Assembly (NCBI GenBank): GCA_023053685.1
Contig: JALIGW010000003.1
Span: forward strand, 138,443,126 to 138,507,125
DNA: 64,000 nt
Source of the DNA: Diadophis punctatus similis
Lineage: Eukaryota > Chordata > Lepidosauria > Squamata > Dipsadidae
Direction: 5' to 3'
Made by a program: the position numbers and the translations under genes. Numbering within the stretch: the stretch's first letter is position 1; each line of letters starts with the position of its first letter. The notes under the pieces were generated by a model. It was not told where the DNA came from. It ran no database searches and saw only the letters and a list, made by a program, of their open reading frames with translations. Shown one piece after another: positions 32,852-44,275 of this stretch.

Positions 32852-33459
32852 AGGATAACAATGTAAAATGTAAATACTCTCTTCACCATCAGCAGGATTG
32901 GGTCTGTGTGCGAGTAAAAAAGTTACTTACATTTATTATCAACCACTGCCAATAGCTCGTTTTCAATTGACTATTATAAATGAAAATTCAAACTCTTTAA
33001 AAGAAACGATTAAATCGTTACAAAAAGTACCTTGATTCTAAGAAAAAAAATATACCAGCTTTTATTCAAACTTCCATTTTTCAGAAGCCTTCAAAGAAAA
33101 AAAAAAGAATGTGGTTTTGGACATTCACAAAACAACAAGCCTCCTGATTCTGTGGCTGGAGATAAAGATTTTTCAAGAGAAATCGGTAGACACACAGAAG
33201 ATACCAAAATAGATAATCAGAACAAATAGAATTCCCATCAGGGAATTAATGTGAGCTATTAATACCATACACTTACCTCTCTGGTTTGCTGCTGAGTTCT
33301 GAATCTACGAGGAACATTTTCCCCTTTTTCCACTCTTGTTCCAACAGAGGTGTCTTATTGTTACGGCAAGTGGTATTTCAGTGCCAAATTAATTGCATCC
33401 AAGAGCAAGAGAGAGAAAGAGAGAGGAGGAGAAGGAGAAGTAGCAGCTACAGCCAAAGT
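32852..33459. other. Unique intergenic stretch
   Basis: AT-rich sequence with a GA-rich run at 33408-33440 next to the truncated Gypsy copy 2. Confidence 0.4.
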
Positions 33460-34046
33460 AGAGCATACAAGGAACTCTGCTTTGGTGACCCCTATTTTAC
33501 ATTTGTCCCATTTGACTTTGAGGCCCCTTTGCTGGAAACAACTTAGCACCTCATGCAGCCTGCTCATGAGTTGTTCCTGCGAGTCCCCCGAGATGAGGAC
33601 GTCGTCAAAATAGGGAACCACTTAGGGGATGCTATGTAACAACCATTCTATCATGCACTGGAACAGTCCTTGGGCCACACTTACCCCAAATTGCAGGCAG
33701 TTGCACTTAAAAGCCCCCCTGTGCATGACAATCGTCTGGGCTTCTGCTGTGGCTGCGTCCACTGACAATTGTTGCTACACTTGAGCCAGGTCTAATTTGG
33801 TGAAGATTGTTCCATTTCCTAGTGAGTGTAATAGGTTTTGCACTATGGGCACTGGGTAAGCGTTTGGCTGAAGTGCCCGTTAATGGTGCCCTTATAGTCC
33901 ACGCACACGAGAATCAAGCTGTCTGGCTTCATCGGGGTGACGATGGGTGTCTCCCATGTGGCATCATCAACTGGCTCTAGGACCCCCTGGGCAATTAGCT
34001 TATCCAGGTGTTCATCCACTTTTGGCTGAAGTGCAAAAGGGACTCT
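33460..34046 (-). pseudogene. Reverse transcriptase fragment, Gypsy copy 2
   Basis: The frame from 33621 reads PYFDDVLISGDSQEQL, with the catalytic Y-x-D-D box intact, then GLKVKWDKCKIGVTKAEFL before homology ends. Upstream (about 33640-34046) the fingers and palm are split over several frames, including ETPIVTPMKPDSLILVCVDYKG. Thumb, RNase H and integrase are absent because of truncation. The rest of the 33621 frame, beyond AEFL, is flanking GA-rich repeat. Confidence 0.85.
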
Positions 34047-34730
34047 TCAAGACTTTAATCTAATGGGGGTGACACTAGGGTCTAGGTTAAATGATATGGG
34101 CTTGCCCTTATATTTACCTAGACTCCCATTGAACATGTCTTGGAAGTGCGCCAGTAGCTTGTCCAGTTCATCCCCCTTAATTTGGTGTAGCCCAGTGATG
34201 CCGATGTTGAGAGGTTTGAGCCATTCCACTCCGAGCAGAGTTGGTCTGTTCCCCTTGATGATGGTTAGGGGTAGCTTGCCTCTGAATTCTTTGAATTTCA
34301 GGGGTACTTCTGCCCGTCCTAGCACTCGCATGTGGTTGCCTTGGAAGTTGTTGAGCCGAATGTGCTGCGGCTTGAGCTGGTGCCTTGTGATGGCCAGCAG
34401 GACTTGCTTTAGGTTTCCCCAGGACATTATGGTGAACATGGAGCTGGTGTCTAGCTCCATCTTGCATGGGGTTCCCTCAATGGAAACGGTGATGTGAAAT
34501 TTCTCCCCTTGGCTGGCGTCAGAGTGACCCACAGTGGTGTTGTAGATCCCCCAGTTGTCTTGATATTGATAATAGTCCCTGCGCCTACCTCGTTGCCCCC
34601 TGAACGGTTCTGCCTTTGTCTTCCCGATCCCGTGGTTGGTTTGGTTTGGTACTGAGCTGGCTGGTAGGGGGTTGGTTGGGTGGCTCAGCAAGCTTCCGCA
34701 ATGTGCCCTCTCTTCTGGCAGCGGCGGCAA
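34047..34730 (-). pseudogene. Protease and linker, Gypsy copy 2
   Basis: An open frame of 227 codons. It has CKMELDTSSMFTIMSW at the protease active site, where the usual D-T-G-S reads D-T-S-S, so the active-site glycine is lost. The second hydrophobic motif is PTLLGVEWLKPL. The frame ends VTPIRLKS at the start of the RT. Its N-terminal PPLPEERAHCG is an out-of-frame reading of the zinc-knuckle end of gag. Confidence 0.85.
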
Positions 34731-35470
34731 ATGGCGTCTTTGAATTTACAAAGCGCCCTGGTATGCCCCCCTAGGCAACCCGAACATCAGGTTTGCCTGT
34801 TCTCATAGTCTCTGGGACTTACCCTTCTCTCTGTGTGGACACGGTGCACCAGTTCATCCTCCTCTGACTCATTGTTGTAATCGGGAACTTCAGTCATCCA
34901 ATCGGGCTCCCTATGTGTGCGATGGATTGTGCCAGTCTTTCGGATGTCTGCTGCTGAGTTGTCCGACGATTCGGCGGCTTGAGCTTCTTCTACGACATCC
35001 TTGAAAGTTGCCCCCCATCTGATCAGAAGCTTCTTTTGTAGATTGAGATTTCTCATTCCTAAAATGATCCGATCTTTCATCATTTCCTCCGGGTTTATGA
35101 ATTCGCATTTGGTTGCGTTCTCCCGGAGTTTTGCTACAAAGTCATTGATAGATTCACCATCGCGCTGGCGGTGATGGTAAAATTCATTTCTGCTGACCAT
35201 CGGGATTGCTGCGGGAGCGTAGTGTTCCTTCAGGGTTGTCTGGAGTGTTGTCCACAAAATGGACTCGATGTCTGTGGGTGCCACCTGGGTCTGTGCCATT
35301 TTATTATTTTTTGCCCACAGTAGGTTAGGAAGAGAGCCCTCTTCCTATTGTCAGGTACATCCTGGAAGTTGTTGGCTTCCAGGAACATGCAAAAACGGCT
35401 CATGTCAGTGTGCCATTCTTCCGTCTTCGGGTCGAAGATTGCTGGAGTTGGAGATGTGTGAGTAGCCATC
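34700..35470 (-). pseudogene. gag of Gypsy copy 2
   Basis: Start ATG at about 35468 (MATHTSPTPAIFDPKTEEW). The Gag core reads LKEHYAPAAIPMVSRNEFYHHRQR and ESINDFVAKLRENA (35299-34787), followed by two zinc knuckles in a shifted frame: C-x2-C-x3-H-x4-C and C-x2-C-x4-H-x4-C near 34700-34775. The first knuckle with three residues before the histidine is shared by all three Gypsy copies here. A frameshift near 35270 and a stop before the knuckles break it. Confidence 0.85.
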
Positions 35471-35560
35471 CTCAAGTTTGGCCGGAGCAGGGTGATGCTT
35501 GCTTCTAAGATGGCCATGGAAGCCACGAGGTGCCTTTGTCCTGTTGTCCTTCTTCAACCA

Positions 35561-35572
35561 CCTTCGTCGCCA
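35561..35572 (-). promoter_or_regulatory. Primer-binding site of Gypsy copy 2
   Basis: TGGCGACGAAGG on the minus strand, one base from the LTR; matches the complement of serine tRNA(GCT) 3' end except for one base. Confidence 0.72.
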
Positions 35573-35573
35573 G

Positions 35574-35798
35574 TGTTAGATTAGCGGGGGAAATAAGGAG
35601 CAAGGCACATGAACAGTTCAGCACCTTTATTCTCCTAGCTGAATGCCATACGAACTGCTGGCAGGCTGCAGGGAAGCTGCTTTTATGGGCTTCCTTGTAA
35701 CCTAGCCGGCTACTGACAGCAGTTTATTTCTCCCGCCGTTAGATCAGCCAATCAGCGGCGGCTATGCAAATCCATGCTATGTACCGTCATACGTAATA
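35574..35798 (-). repeat. 5' LTR of Gypsy copy 2
   Basis: 225 bp. Minus strand starts TATTACGTATGAC (first TG decayed to TA) and ends CGCTAATCTAACA. The TATA-like CCATAAAAG lies between decayed inverted arms (GCAGGCTGCAGGGAAGC opposite GGCTTCCTTGTAACCTAGC). A late AATAAAGG marks the R/U5 region. Confidence 0.85.
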
Positions 35799-36497
35799 GA
35801 ACTGGTGCTGCTTTGTGCAATACAGGGTGCCAAGAGCACAAAAAGTTTCAGGTTTGGATGCATTGTGACCTGGTACGACATGGAAAGTAGACACACAGCT
35901 TGTTTCTGCAAGTTGTAAATGCAAAATGATGCTCTGTTTTGTAGTGCAATGTACTGTGTGTATTGGCTGTAAATTAACTCTCTCATGATATTCAGGTTGA
36001 TCCAGTCCAGGTAGTGCTAGGCAGTTCAGTGGGAGCTCTTGAAAATGGAGACTCTTTTAAGAGTCCATAGGATTTTCCAAGCAGATAGTTAAAATCCTTT
36101 CTCTTAAATAGAGGAATGATGCAGCTGTTTGCTTTCTGTGCCAAGTTGAAAGGGGACCTGGCCAGAGAGGAAACGTGTCTGAAATGTCTTAATTGCAGAG
36201 GTATTATTTAAGGAAAGCCTAGAGACTCTACAAAATAATCTTTGCTGTATGAAGATATCATGCGTAATGGTCCCTTTGCTAAATGCTTTTCACTGACTGG
36301 TGATGGTATTTCTACCCTAGCAGGTTTTAATCTACTTAAGTGTTTGATTTAAACACAGCTATATATTTTTGTTGGTAGATCTAAGCTGTTTCATTTTTGT
36401 TTTTTGTTTGTATATTATTTTATTAAGGATTTTGATTACAGTAATAAAAACTAATAAAATCTTAAAGAAAAAAGAATACGAAGAAAGGATGAAGTTG
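35799..36497. other. Unique intergenic stretch
   Basis: No recognisable gene or repeat. Confidence 0.4.
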
Positions 36498-36565
36498 AAG
36501 GAAGGAAGGAAGGAAGGAAGGAAGGAAGGAAGGAAGGAAGGAAGGAAGGAAGGAAGGAAGGAAGG
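36498..36565. repeat. (GAAG)n microsatellite
   Basis: About 17 units of GGAA. Frames reading EGRK or FLPS repeats are translations of it. Confidence 0.95.
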
Positions 36566-36843
36566 TATACAGAAGTAACTTCCAATCTTCATTACAATTA
36601 TAGAAAAATCTAGTAGCTGTTCATGCTTTATAAGTTACAGATATCTCTTCATTTTATATCCTATTACCTATCTATAAGCAAATCCATAAAACATTAAATT
36701 TTCAATCTCAATGTCAACAAGAAAATCTATAAAGGGTTGCAAACTGTTTCATTTATGTATAGCATTTTCCTTTTGAATGTATAATTACTTGATTTGATTA
36801 TAGTTTTCAGTCATCATAAGCTGCTCCAAATAAGTACAGGCGG

Positions 36844-36846
<3 letters not shown>

Positions 36847-36908
<62 letters not shown>
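36847..36908. repeat. (CA)n microsatellite
   Basis: About 31 CA units. Confidence 0.96.
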
Positions 36909-36910
<2 letters not shown>

Positions 36911-38811
36911 CTAGACAATAAATAAATAAACTGCTTTTCAACTACAGATCTCTGAATGATCCATCAAAGACATGATCATCTGAAAGCTTGGTCATCTGAA
37001 AGCTGTTCAGACAAGTATCTCAGACTTAGAAAGATATGCCCTTCATCTGTGTTGTGTGTGCAGAGGCATTTTTAACCACAATTAAACTTTTTGGTTTGAA
37101 GACGAATCATCAGATGACTGACACTTTTAAGAGCTTGCCTTTCATTCAGAGTCCTTGATTGACTGAATGATTAGTTCTCTTATACAATTCTGACACTACA
37201 GTAGCTGTACACCCATATTTCCTATTATTTCAATGAAAAACAGATGGGATGATTATTTGGATCCTAATTCTAGGAAGGTCATGTCTGTTTATCTACAGTA
37301 TCTGCAGTAATTTCCACAAGTACACCAAGTAGTTTTTTTTCCTCGTTTTTGTGTTTTCTTCAAGTTTCTATTTAGTTATGGACTAATATGGATAAATGTC
37401 TGTATGAACAAGATAAATTCTATGGTAATGACTGGTGGCCATTTTTCACAGTCTTTGGGTCTTTCCCCATATATGTAAAACTAAGATACAGACATGGTTT
37501 GGCTAATCTTTTTTTCCCCTATCTTGTCCCCTGGATGTTGCTTTTATTGCATCCCAACCCCTGGCATAAGTTATGTTTAGGCTGAACTGACACTAAGATA
37601 GTATTCTCTTCTTTATTCCCACACTGCCCAAAGTCAATTTCAAAGGGTGCAAAATTGGTTAAGCTGGCTGAACAATTACCTAGGGGGAAAGTCCAGTGAT
37701 TGGAAACAAAAATAGAAATAAAACAGAGATTCGCAATGGGGATAACACATTTCATGTCCGTATAGTTTTCTGTGAACTAAAAAACGAGGGGAGGACATTT
37801 CAAGTCATCAGTGGGGAAAGGCACGTAGCTATATTTTTCTCTCCTCTATGTTTCAGGAATTGCTGGTGGTCCCCCCCCCCCCCCCGCCTTTTGCCTACAT
37901 ATAATTAGAGTCACCATATTTCTCCACTCATTGGTCACAATCCCCAGGAAGGGCTGTGTGGAGAGAACCAGTTTTATTGACTTAGGCATTGATTAATGGT
38001 CAACTATATACCAGTTTAATTGCTGAATCCAGAAATCAATGCCTACTTGTAGCAGGAAAGAGGGTTGTTGGGGATTTCTTTCACCTGCTTTCACAATCCA
38101 GTTCTTAGATAACAAAAGACAGCTTGGTTGGTTTAGCTCAGATAACCCTTTTGCACATCAACCAATCATCTTTGGCAGATCCTGTTAATCGGTTTATTTC
38201 TTTCATCAAAATGTTTGCCTTTAAGTTGTGGAGATTGCTTGAGATCATCTGGATTCTTGTTACTGGTTTTTTCCTCTCTCCTGCCTTCCCCACCTCTGCC
38301 TCACTGCCCCATAATATACAAACATACATACTTCAAGGCAGTTTAATGTATTTCACATGTTTGCCTGTCCTGGTAAATTCATTTCTGCTGTCTCCTTTGT
38401 TGCACTTGGTTTGGTTTTATTGTAGTTCTGGCCACCAAGGAGATATGGTAGTCCATTAGATTATTTCAATCTCCACAAGAAATAGGGGGGGGGAGCAGTT
38501 AATGATTTACTAAGAAACCTTTATTTTGTCCATTTGGTAGCCAGTTAATTATTTAACAAGATTTGGTAGTAAGCCTTTAAAAAAAGAAGTGATTAAATAG
38601 TTAAATTTAAATTAAATAAGCAGACTATCCTCAACATTCCTTGTATAGACCAATGCTGTGTCTGTTTATACCACAGAATGTATTACTGGGGGTGGGGGTC
38701 AATGGAAGGGAGAGCTACGAAGTATATGAAATAGAAAATGTATTTTGCTTTGTATATCAAACAATCACACTGTCCCTCACTCATTTTGGCAGCCCAGTTG
38801 GGACAGGTCAA
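36909..38811. other. Unique intergenic stretch
   Basis: Long AT-rich single-copy-looking region with a C run at 37871-37885. I found no exon with convincing splice sites and no domain in its open frames. Confidence 0.4.
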
Positions 38812-39067
38812 GTTTATTTATTTATTTATTTATTTTGTGACATTTATATACCGCCTCACAGTGCAAGCACCCTCTAAGCGGTTTACACCAGTAAGCAATG
38901 TATATTTATATTGCCCCTAACAATCTGGGTCCTCATTTTACCTACCTCGGAAGGATGGAAGGCTGAGTCAACCTTGAGCCGGTGAGATTTGAACCGCTGA
39001 CCTGCGGATCAGTGTCAGCTAAAGTGGCCTGCAGTACCTGCCTCTAACCGCTGCGCCACCTCAGCTC
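38812..39067 (-). repeat. tRNA-derived squamate SINE
   Basis: Minus-strand copy with TTTATTTATT tail, ACATTTATATACCGCCTCAC and head GCGCCACCTCAGCTC. Apparently full length. Confidence 0.92.
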
Positions 39068-39439
39068 TTCAGTTCTGGCTGAACTGAAATTTAGAAAATT
39101 GTGCTTGCTCTGGCTTTTGCTGAGAAAAGCTCTTATGGATGAGCAAATCAGATTTGGTGCAGATTGAGCCTCTCTCCTATCCTCATCCACATGGCCTGGA
39201 TGTCAGCTCACCTGTTTACTTCTCTGATGCGGTTACAATGCAATTCAAGTATTGCATTGCATTGCTGGCTGGCCAGCATGCCTTTTTTTCTGGTGACCCT
39301 ACTCATCTATTCTACTTCCCCCTCTCCATGACTACCTCTTTTAAACTGGCACATGCTATTTGACCCTCCTCCATCTTCCCTTCACCTTTCCTTCTCATCA
39401 ACCTCTGAAGGTAGACCAGGTTGTCGAGACACAGAACCA

Positions 39440-39885
39440 CAACACTCCAACTCTACTTCAAAGAAGAGTAACTAAGATGAACAAAGGCCTGGAGACTAAA
39501 CCATATGGAGAACGGCTGCAGGTTTTGGGTTTGGCTAAGGAGAATTAGGGGTGATATGATAGCACTATTCCAGTACTCGAGGGGCAGCCTCAAAGAAGAG
39601 GAGGTCAAATTATTTCCCAAAGCACCGGAGGGCAGGACAAGAAACAATGGTTGGAAACTAATCAAAGAGAGAAGCAACCTGGAATTAAGGAGAAACTTCC
39701 TAACAGTGAGGACAATTAACCAGTGCAACAGCTTGCCTTCAGAAATCGTGGGCGCTCCGTCCTGGAGGTTTTTAAGAAGAGACTGGACAGTCACTTGTCT
39801 GAGATTGTATAGGTTCTCCTGCTTGAGCAAGGGGCTGATCTAGAAGACCTCCAAGGTCCCTTCCAGCTCTATTCCATTCTACTTT
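39440..39885 (+). pseudogene. CR1-type LINE C-terminal fragment
   Basis: Frames give VTKMNKGLETKPYGERLQVLGL, GDMIALFQYSRGSLKEEE, KAPEGRTRNNGWKL, ELRRNFLTVRTINQ and SLPSEIV, then EVFKKRLDSHLSE. This is the C-terminal domain after the RT in CR1-type LINEs. At least one frameshift (near 39545) separates the two parts. The 3' end GAAGACCTCCAAGGTCCCTTC with a short T/A tail is typical. RT and endonuclease are absent. Confidence 0.82.
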
Positions 39886-40935
39886 ATTGATCTGATATAT
39901 AACAACATAACTGTGCTTCCATCCCACTTATACCAATGAGAGTTAAGGCGGGGCAGTTTTTATTTCTTTCTCACACTATTTTATTTTCCTGGACTGAACT
40001 CACATTTTGCTAATGGTCCCTGCACGTCTTTTCTGAGTTAATCTCAGGGTTTCCTTTAGTTCTATTTAGCTCTACCACTGCCCCAAATCACTGCCGATGG
40101 CTTTCACATTGTCCCCACCAGGGAGAACATACCAGGCACACGTGGGTTCCTGATCCATGGCTAGACCAAATATGCACACTTAGTCTGGGCACAGCCACCT
40201 GACACAGGATAGTGTGTGCATGGAACGTTTTGTGCATCCTTAATTGAAAAGCACTGTTCCATTTCTGAAACAGTATGATAGCCTTCGGCATCTGATTTTT
40301 TCCAGATGTAAAGAATCATGCTGGTTTAGTATTCTATGAGGTGTAGTCTCCGCACATCTGGAGGATGACAGCTTAGGAAAAGACAGACTAATATAGGGTG
40401 GGATGTTTCACATGGGAAGAATTTGAATGTGTCTCTGTTCAATAAAAGATTAAAAGACATACAGTTTTTATGAGTTGTCTGGTATTGCTTGGCTATGCCT
40501 TAATTTTCATTTGAAAAAAATTGTTCTGTAAATCTTTAAATGAATACATTTAATGAAATAAGAAATGCAAAGTTTATTTTTATTTCAATAGATGCCACTG
40601 ATTTTGATATTTCTTTTGATAAAGGGCAGTGTGTAAATGCGGTAAAATTAATAAATACCTTCTATTGTTAATGTAATATGTTAATATATTTTTTAAAATA
40701 GTAGTCTCTCCATGATCGTGCGATATCATGCGATGCAACTGTTAAAATATTGTTTTTTCACACCGTTTAAAACAGATATCAAGCATCATGTTTAAATGAA
40801 TGTGAGGTATTAATATAATGATAGCAGAGCTGAAATGGCTTTTATTGTACCTTTATTTGGTCATTTCTTCAGAACTTGAAAAACATCATTTTGCCATGAT
40901 TGTCTGTTAGGATCTGCTTCTTTAAGGTCTTGTAA
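39886..40935. other. Unique intergenic stretch
   Basis: No recognisable gene or repeat. Confidence 0.4.
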
Positions 40936-40943
40936 GTTCATAT

Positions 40944-41449
40944 CAGGGGCGGGTTCCTAATTTTTTTACTACCACTCTGTGGGCGTGGTTTATTTTGTGG
41001 GTGTGGCTTGCCAGCCATGTGACCGGGTGGGCGTGGCTTCTCGGACTGCTGAAGGGAGGGGAACTGAGATAGAACCTGCTGCCCATTCCCCCTCCCCTCA
41101 GCAGCTCGAGAAGCCTCAAACATGCGAAAATGCCTAGGATCATCACCGCACGTTCGTGGCTTCTCGGACTGCTGAAGGGAGGGGAATGGAGATAGCTCCT
41201 GCCGCCCATTCTTTCAGCATCTCACGCGCTCCCTCAGCCATCCTCCCCTGCTTGGACTCACTGTGGGGTAGGAAGGCAGCGCACGAGCAGTGCCGGAAAC
41301 TCAACTTCTGGGCATGCGCAGAAGAAATTTTTTTTAAAAAAAATGGCAGCGCCCAGGCACCAACAACCGACCGCACCGGTACTGTGATGTCACCAGCGGT
41401 CCGCTACCGGTGCTATAGTGTGGGCCGCACTGGTAGGAACCCACCACTG
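40944..41449 (+). mobile_element. hAT-B element (506 bp)
   Basis: Starts CAGGGGCGGGTTCCTA and ends GGTAGGAACCCACCACTG, TSD GTTCATAT (40936-40943, 41450-41457). Internally a segment (GGCTTCTCGGACTGCTGAAGG) is duplicated at 41034 and 41157. Shares GGCATGCGCAGAAG and ACCGGTRCTGTGAYGTCAC blocks with the copy at 60425. No transposase. Confidence 0.9.
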
Positions 41450-41457
41450 GTTCATAT

Positions 41458-41806
41458 GTGTCTTCAGTGATAGCATCTAGCCCTCTTATCTTTCCACAGC
41501 TTCTTTTTGTTGTTGTTGTTGCCTTCAATCTTTGGAAGCTTCATGATCTTCTCCACTGACTGGCCTTGCATTATGGATCTAAAATAACTTAAGTTTTAGC
41601 TTCATGGTTAGTACTTCCAGTAAACTGCTTGGATTTATTTCATCTAACACCAAACGATTTCTTCTTGCAAGCCAAGATATTCTCAACCATTGTCTCCAGC
41701 ATCACAATTCAAAGGTACCATTTTTTTTCATTCAGTCTTTCTGATGGTTTTCCATCATTATGAAATATTTCACCTACATTATGATGTGGCTTTGGTTTAA
41801 TACTTT
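41458..41806. other. Unique intergenic stretch
   Basis: No recognisable gene or repeat. Confidence 0.4.
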
Positions 41807-41811
41807 GTCTA

Positions 41812-42087
41812 TGTTCTGTCCGTGAATGGAAGGGTTAATAATCTGAGGCAAGGCAGAATGAAAACAAACAAAGCCTTTATTAAGGCTCAACAGCATAACA
41901 GCACCAACAGTGAACTAACAGCTCCATAGCAGCCAGCCTGGCTTCTTCCCGTCTGACAGCTCTTTTATAGCCGGCTGTCAGACGCATCAGCCAATAGTGT
42001 GGCTCCAATTCTCCCGCTCAGTGCAGCTTTGGTTTTGGCCAACCAGGAACGTCCCTGTGAACAGCGTGTGCCTGAGGGGACATAGCA
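41812..42087 (-). repeat. 3' LTR of Gypsy copy 3
   Basis: 276 bp; minus strand begins TGCTATGTCCCCTCAGG and ends CACGGACAGAACA. TATA box CTATAAAAG between arms GTCTGACAGC (41951-41960) and GCTGTCAGAC (41974-41983). Confidence 0.95.
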
Positions 42088-42101
42088 CCCCTCCCCTCCT
42101 G
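42088..42101 (-). other. Polypurine tract of Gypsy copy 3
   Basis: CAGGAGGGGAGGGG on the minus strand abuts the 3' LTR, as in copy 1. Confidence 0.82.
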
Positions 42102-42144
42102 AATGGCGCATGCAGAGTCACCCAAGTAGGCTGGGCGCCTGCGT

Positions 42145-43012
42145 GTTTATTTATTTTATTTATTTATTTAAACGCTCTTATAAGCCGCCCAATCCCATGG
42201 GACTCAGGGCGGCGTACAGCATAAGTAAGAAGCGTACAATTTAAAACAGTAATCATAAATTTAAATTAAAAAATAATTAAAAAGAAGACATTATAAAACA
42301 CAACATTCAGGGGGAATTTGCTTATCCTATTCACCCCATCTGCCGGAAGAGCCATGTTTTTAGGGCTTTACGGAAGGCCAGTAAGGTGGGGATAGTTCGG
42401 ATCTCTGGTGGAAGATGGTTCCAGAGGGACGGGGCTCCCACAGAGAAGGCCCTCCCCCGCGGCCCCGCCAATCGACATTGTTTGGCCGACGGGACCCGGA
42501 GGAGGCCCTCTCTGTGGGACCTAAACGGTCTTAGGGAGGTATGTGGTAGGATGCGGTCCCGCAGGTAACCTGGCCCTGAGCCATGTAGGGCTTTAAAGGT
42601 AACGACCAACACCTTAAATTGCACCCGGAGGCTAACTGGTAGCCAATGCAGCTGGCGAAGGATAGGTGTTACGTGGGTGTATCTCGGTACACCCACTACT
42701 GCACGCACAGCTGCATTCTGTACCAGCTGGAGTCTCCGAATGCTCTTCGAGGGTAGCCCCATGTAGAGCGCGTTACAGTAGTCAAGCCGTGAGGTGACAA
42801 GGGCATGAGTGACTGTGAGCAAGGCCTCCCTCTCCAAGTAAGGTCGCAATTGGTGCACAAGACGGATTTGTGCAAAGGTCCCCCTAGCCACAGCTGAAAG
42901 ATGTTGATCCAATTTTAGCTGTGGATCTAGGAGGACACCCAAATTGCGAACCTGTTCAGAGGGAGTCAATTTTTCTCCCCCGAGAACCAAGGAGGGACAG
43001 TCGATCAACAGT
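42145..43012 (-). pseudogene. CR1/L2-type LINE, 3' third of the RT gene, inserted in Gypsy copy 3
   Basis: An open minus-strand frame (43008-42331, 225 codons) encodes the C-terminal part of a Jockey-superfamily LINE protein: LTPSEQVRNLGVLLDPQLK, the thumb segment SRLDYCNALYMGLP, RLQLVQNAAVRAVVG, ILRQLHWLPV, FKALHGSGPGYL and LPPEIRTIPTLLAFRKALKT. The RT catalytic box lies upstream of the truncation. The 3' UTR contains GTACGCCGCCCTGAGTCC and an AAATAAAT tail (plus strand 42145-42170). The frame is still open, so the insertion is fairly young and later than the Gypsy copy it splits. Confidence 0.93.
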
Positions 43013-43019
43013 TCTTGTT

Positions 43020-44275
43020 GATCGTCAAAGTTCTGGAACTTCTGTCACAGGCGGAGGACTGGACGGCTGCTGGGCTGGTGGGGTGCCTTGCGATGCCCCT
43101 GGACTTCGGCTGGGTGAGCCCTGGACTTCAGATGTCTCTGGATTGGCAGGCAAGTCCACAGGGGGGTGTTAAACGGATGCATATGTGTGTCGTCGCTGCT
43201 TGGCTGGCTTAGGAAGGGATTGTATGTATCTATTGCAATTGGCAGCTATTCCCCCAGGCTTGCCAAATGTGCGAGCCGCCCCCTTAATTGGTCGATGTGT
43301 CACCGCCAAGTTCTCCCGTCGTCCAGTCCCACCCTGTAAGAACAGGGGCTGGTTACTTGGATGACATGCCCGGGTAGCCATCGGGGTTCCCCCCCCAAAG
43401 TTTTGTGCGTAAACCGTGTCACCCTCCCTGAAAACCCTGGGGTTGCTGAAGGAGTCCATGGGGGAGTCAGGCGAGTAACTGGGGTGCAATCGGTCGAGGT
43501 CAGTGTGAAGCCGACGACCCATTAACAGCTTGGCCTGACTGCAGCTGGAGGACGGGCACAGGGTGGAATGTTGGGCCACACAAGAGATGTGCAAAGGGCA
43601 ACAACTCAGGCCATCAGCATTGGTGAGTAGCCTACCAGGACAGTACATTAAGTGATATGAGTAGGCAGTGAGGAATTCAGTCCATCTGGACATGCAGTGG
43701 GAGAGTATTTGGGGCGTCTGGCGGTCCCCAGCTAAAAGCCCTAGAAGGGGCTTGTGATCTGTTATAAGTTCGAACGGATGCCCATAGACATAATCGTGGA
43801 ATTTTTTAACAGCTGCCACTAAGGCAAGGGCCTCTTTGTCAGTTTGGCTATAGTTCCTCTCAGTGGATGAGAGGGTCCTGGAGTAATAGGTGATAGGCGC
43901 CTCGGTGCTGTTTGGTAATCTATGGCTGAAAACTGCTCCAATGCCATAGGGGGAAGCATCTGGAGCCAAGGTGAGGGGCAGCTTGTGGCTGTATTGTATT
44001 AAGACAGCATCTGATGTGAGAAGCTGTTTAACAGCCTCGAAAGCTGCAAGTTCCCTCGTGCCCCAAACCCATGGTGTTTTGGAATCTAACAGCCTGTGGA
44101 GAGGCTCTGCTATAGTGGCCTTATGTGGGAGGAACACACTGTAAAAATTCAAAAGGCCTAGGAAGGCCTGCAATTCAGCTTTGTTAGAAGGTGGGGGAGC
44201 TCGTTTTATCGCAGCCACTTTAGAAGGTGTCGGGTGGATGCCAGTACCATCAATTAGATACCCTAAGAACTCCAC
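43020..44275 (-). pseudogene. RT connection, RNase H and integrase tail of Gypsy copy 3
   Basis: Open for 368 codons (44275-43169). It starts at the end of RT with EFLGYLIDGTGIHPTPSKV, then the connection (LGLLNFYSVFLP), the RNase H domain with LAPDASPYGIGAVFSH, YSRTLSSTERNYSQTDKEALA and FELITDHKPLLGL, and the trailing YCPGRLLTNADGLS. Immediately after a short serine-rich stretch it reads AKLLMGRRLHTDLDRLHP and FREGDTVYAQNFG, which belong to the far C-terminal part of integrase. The zinc-binding HHCC and the catalytic DDE core are missing, without loss of frame. A TAA follows SV; the basic tail ELCRSTRT lies just before the LINE at 43012. It cannot integrate by itself. Confidence 0.9.

Larger units (their letters stand above)
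33460..35798 (-). mobile_element. Gypsy copy 2: Mag-type LTR retrotransposon, 3'-truncated
   Basis: Minus-strand element with 5' LTR (35798-35574), primer-binding site, gag, protease and part of RT. Sequence stops matching at about 33460, shortly after the RT catalytic box, and no 3' LTR follows. Its LTR is the family of the solo LTR at 5831. Different in sequence from copies 1 and 3 but of identical plan. Confidence 0.88.

Noticed and set aside
33361..33450. Distal part of the RT frame (SPSPPLSFSLLLL) as retroelement protein
   Set aside because: It is flanking GA-rich simple sequence past the point where Gypsy copy 2 is truncated.
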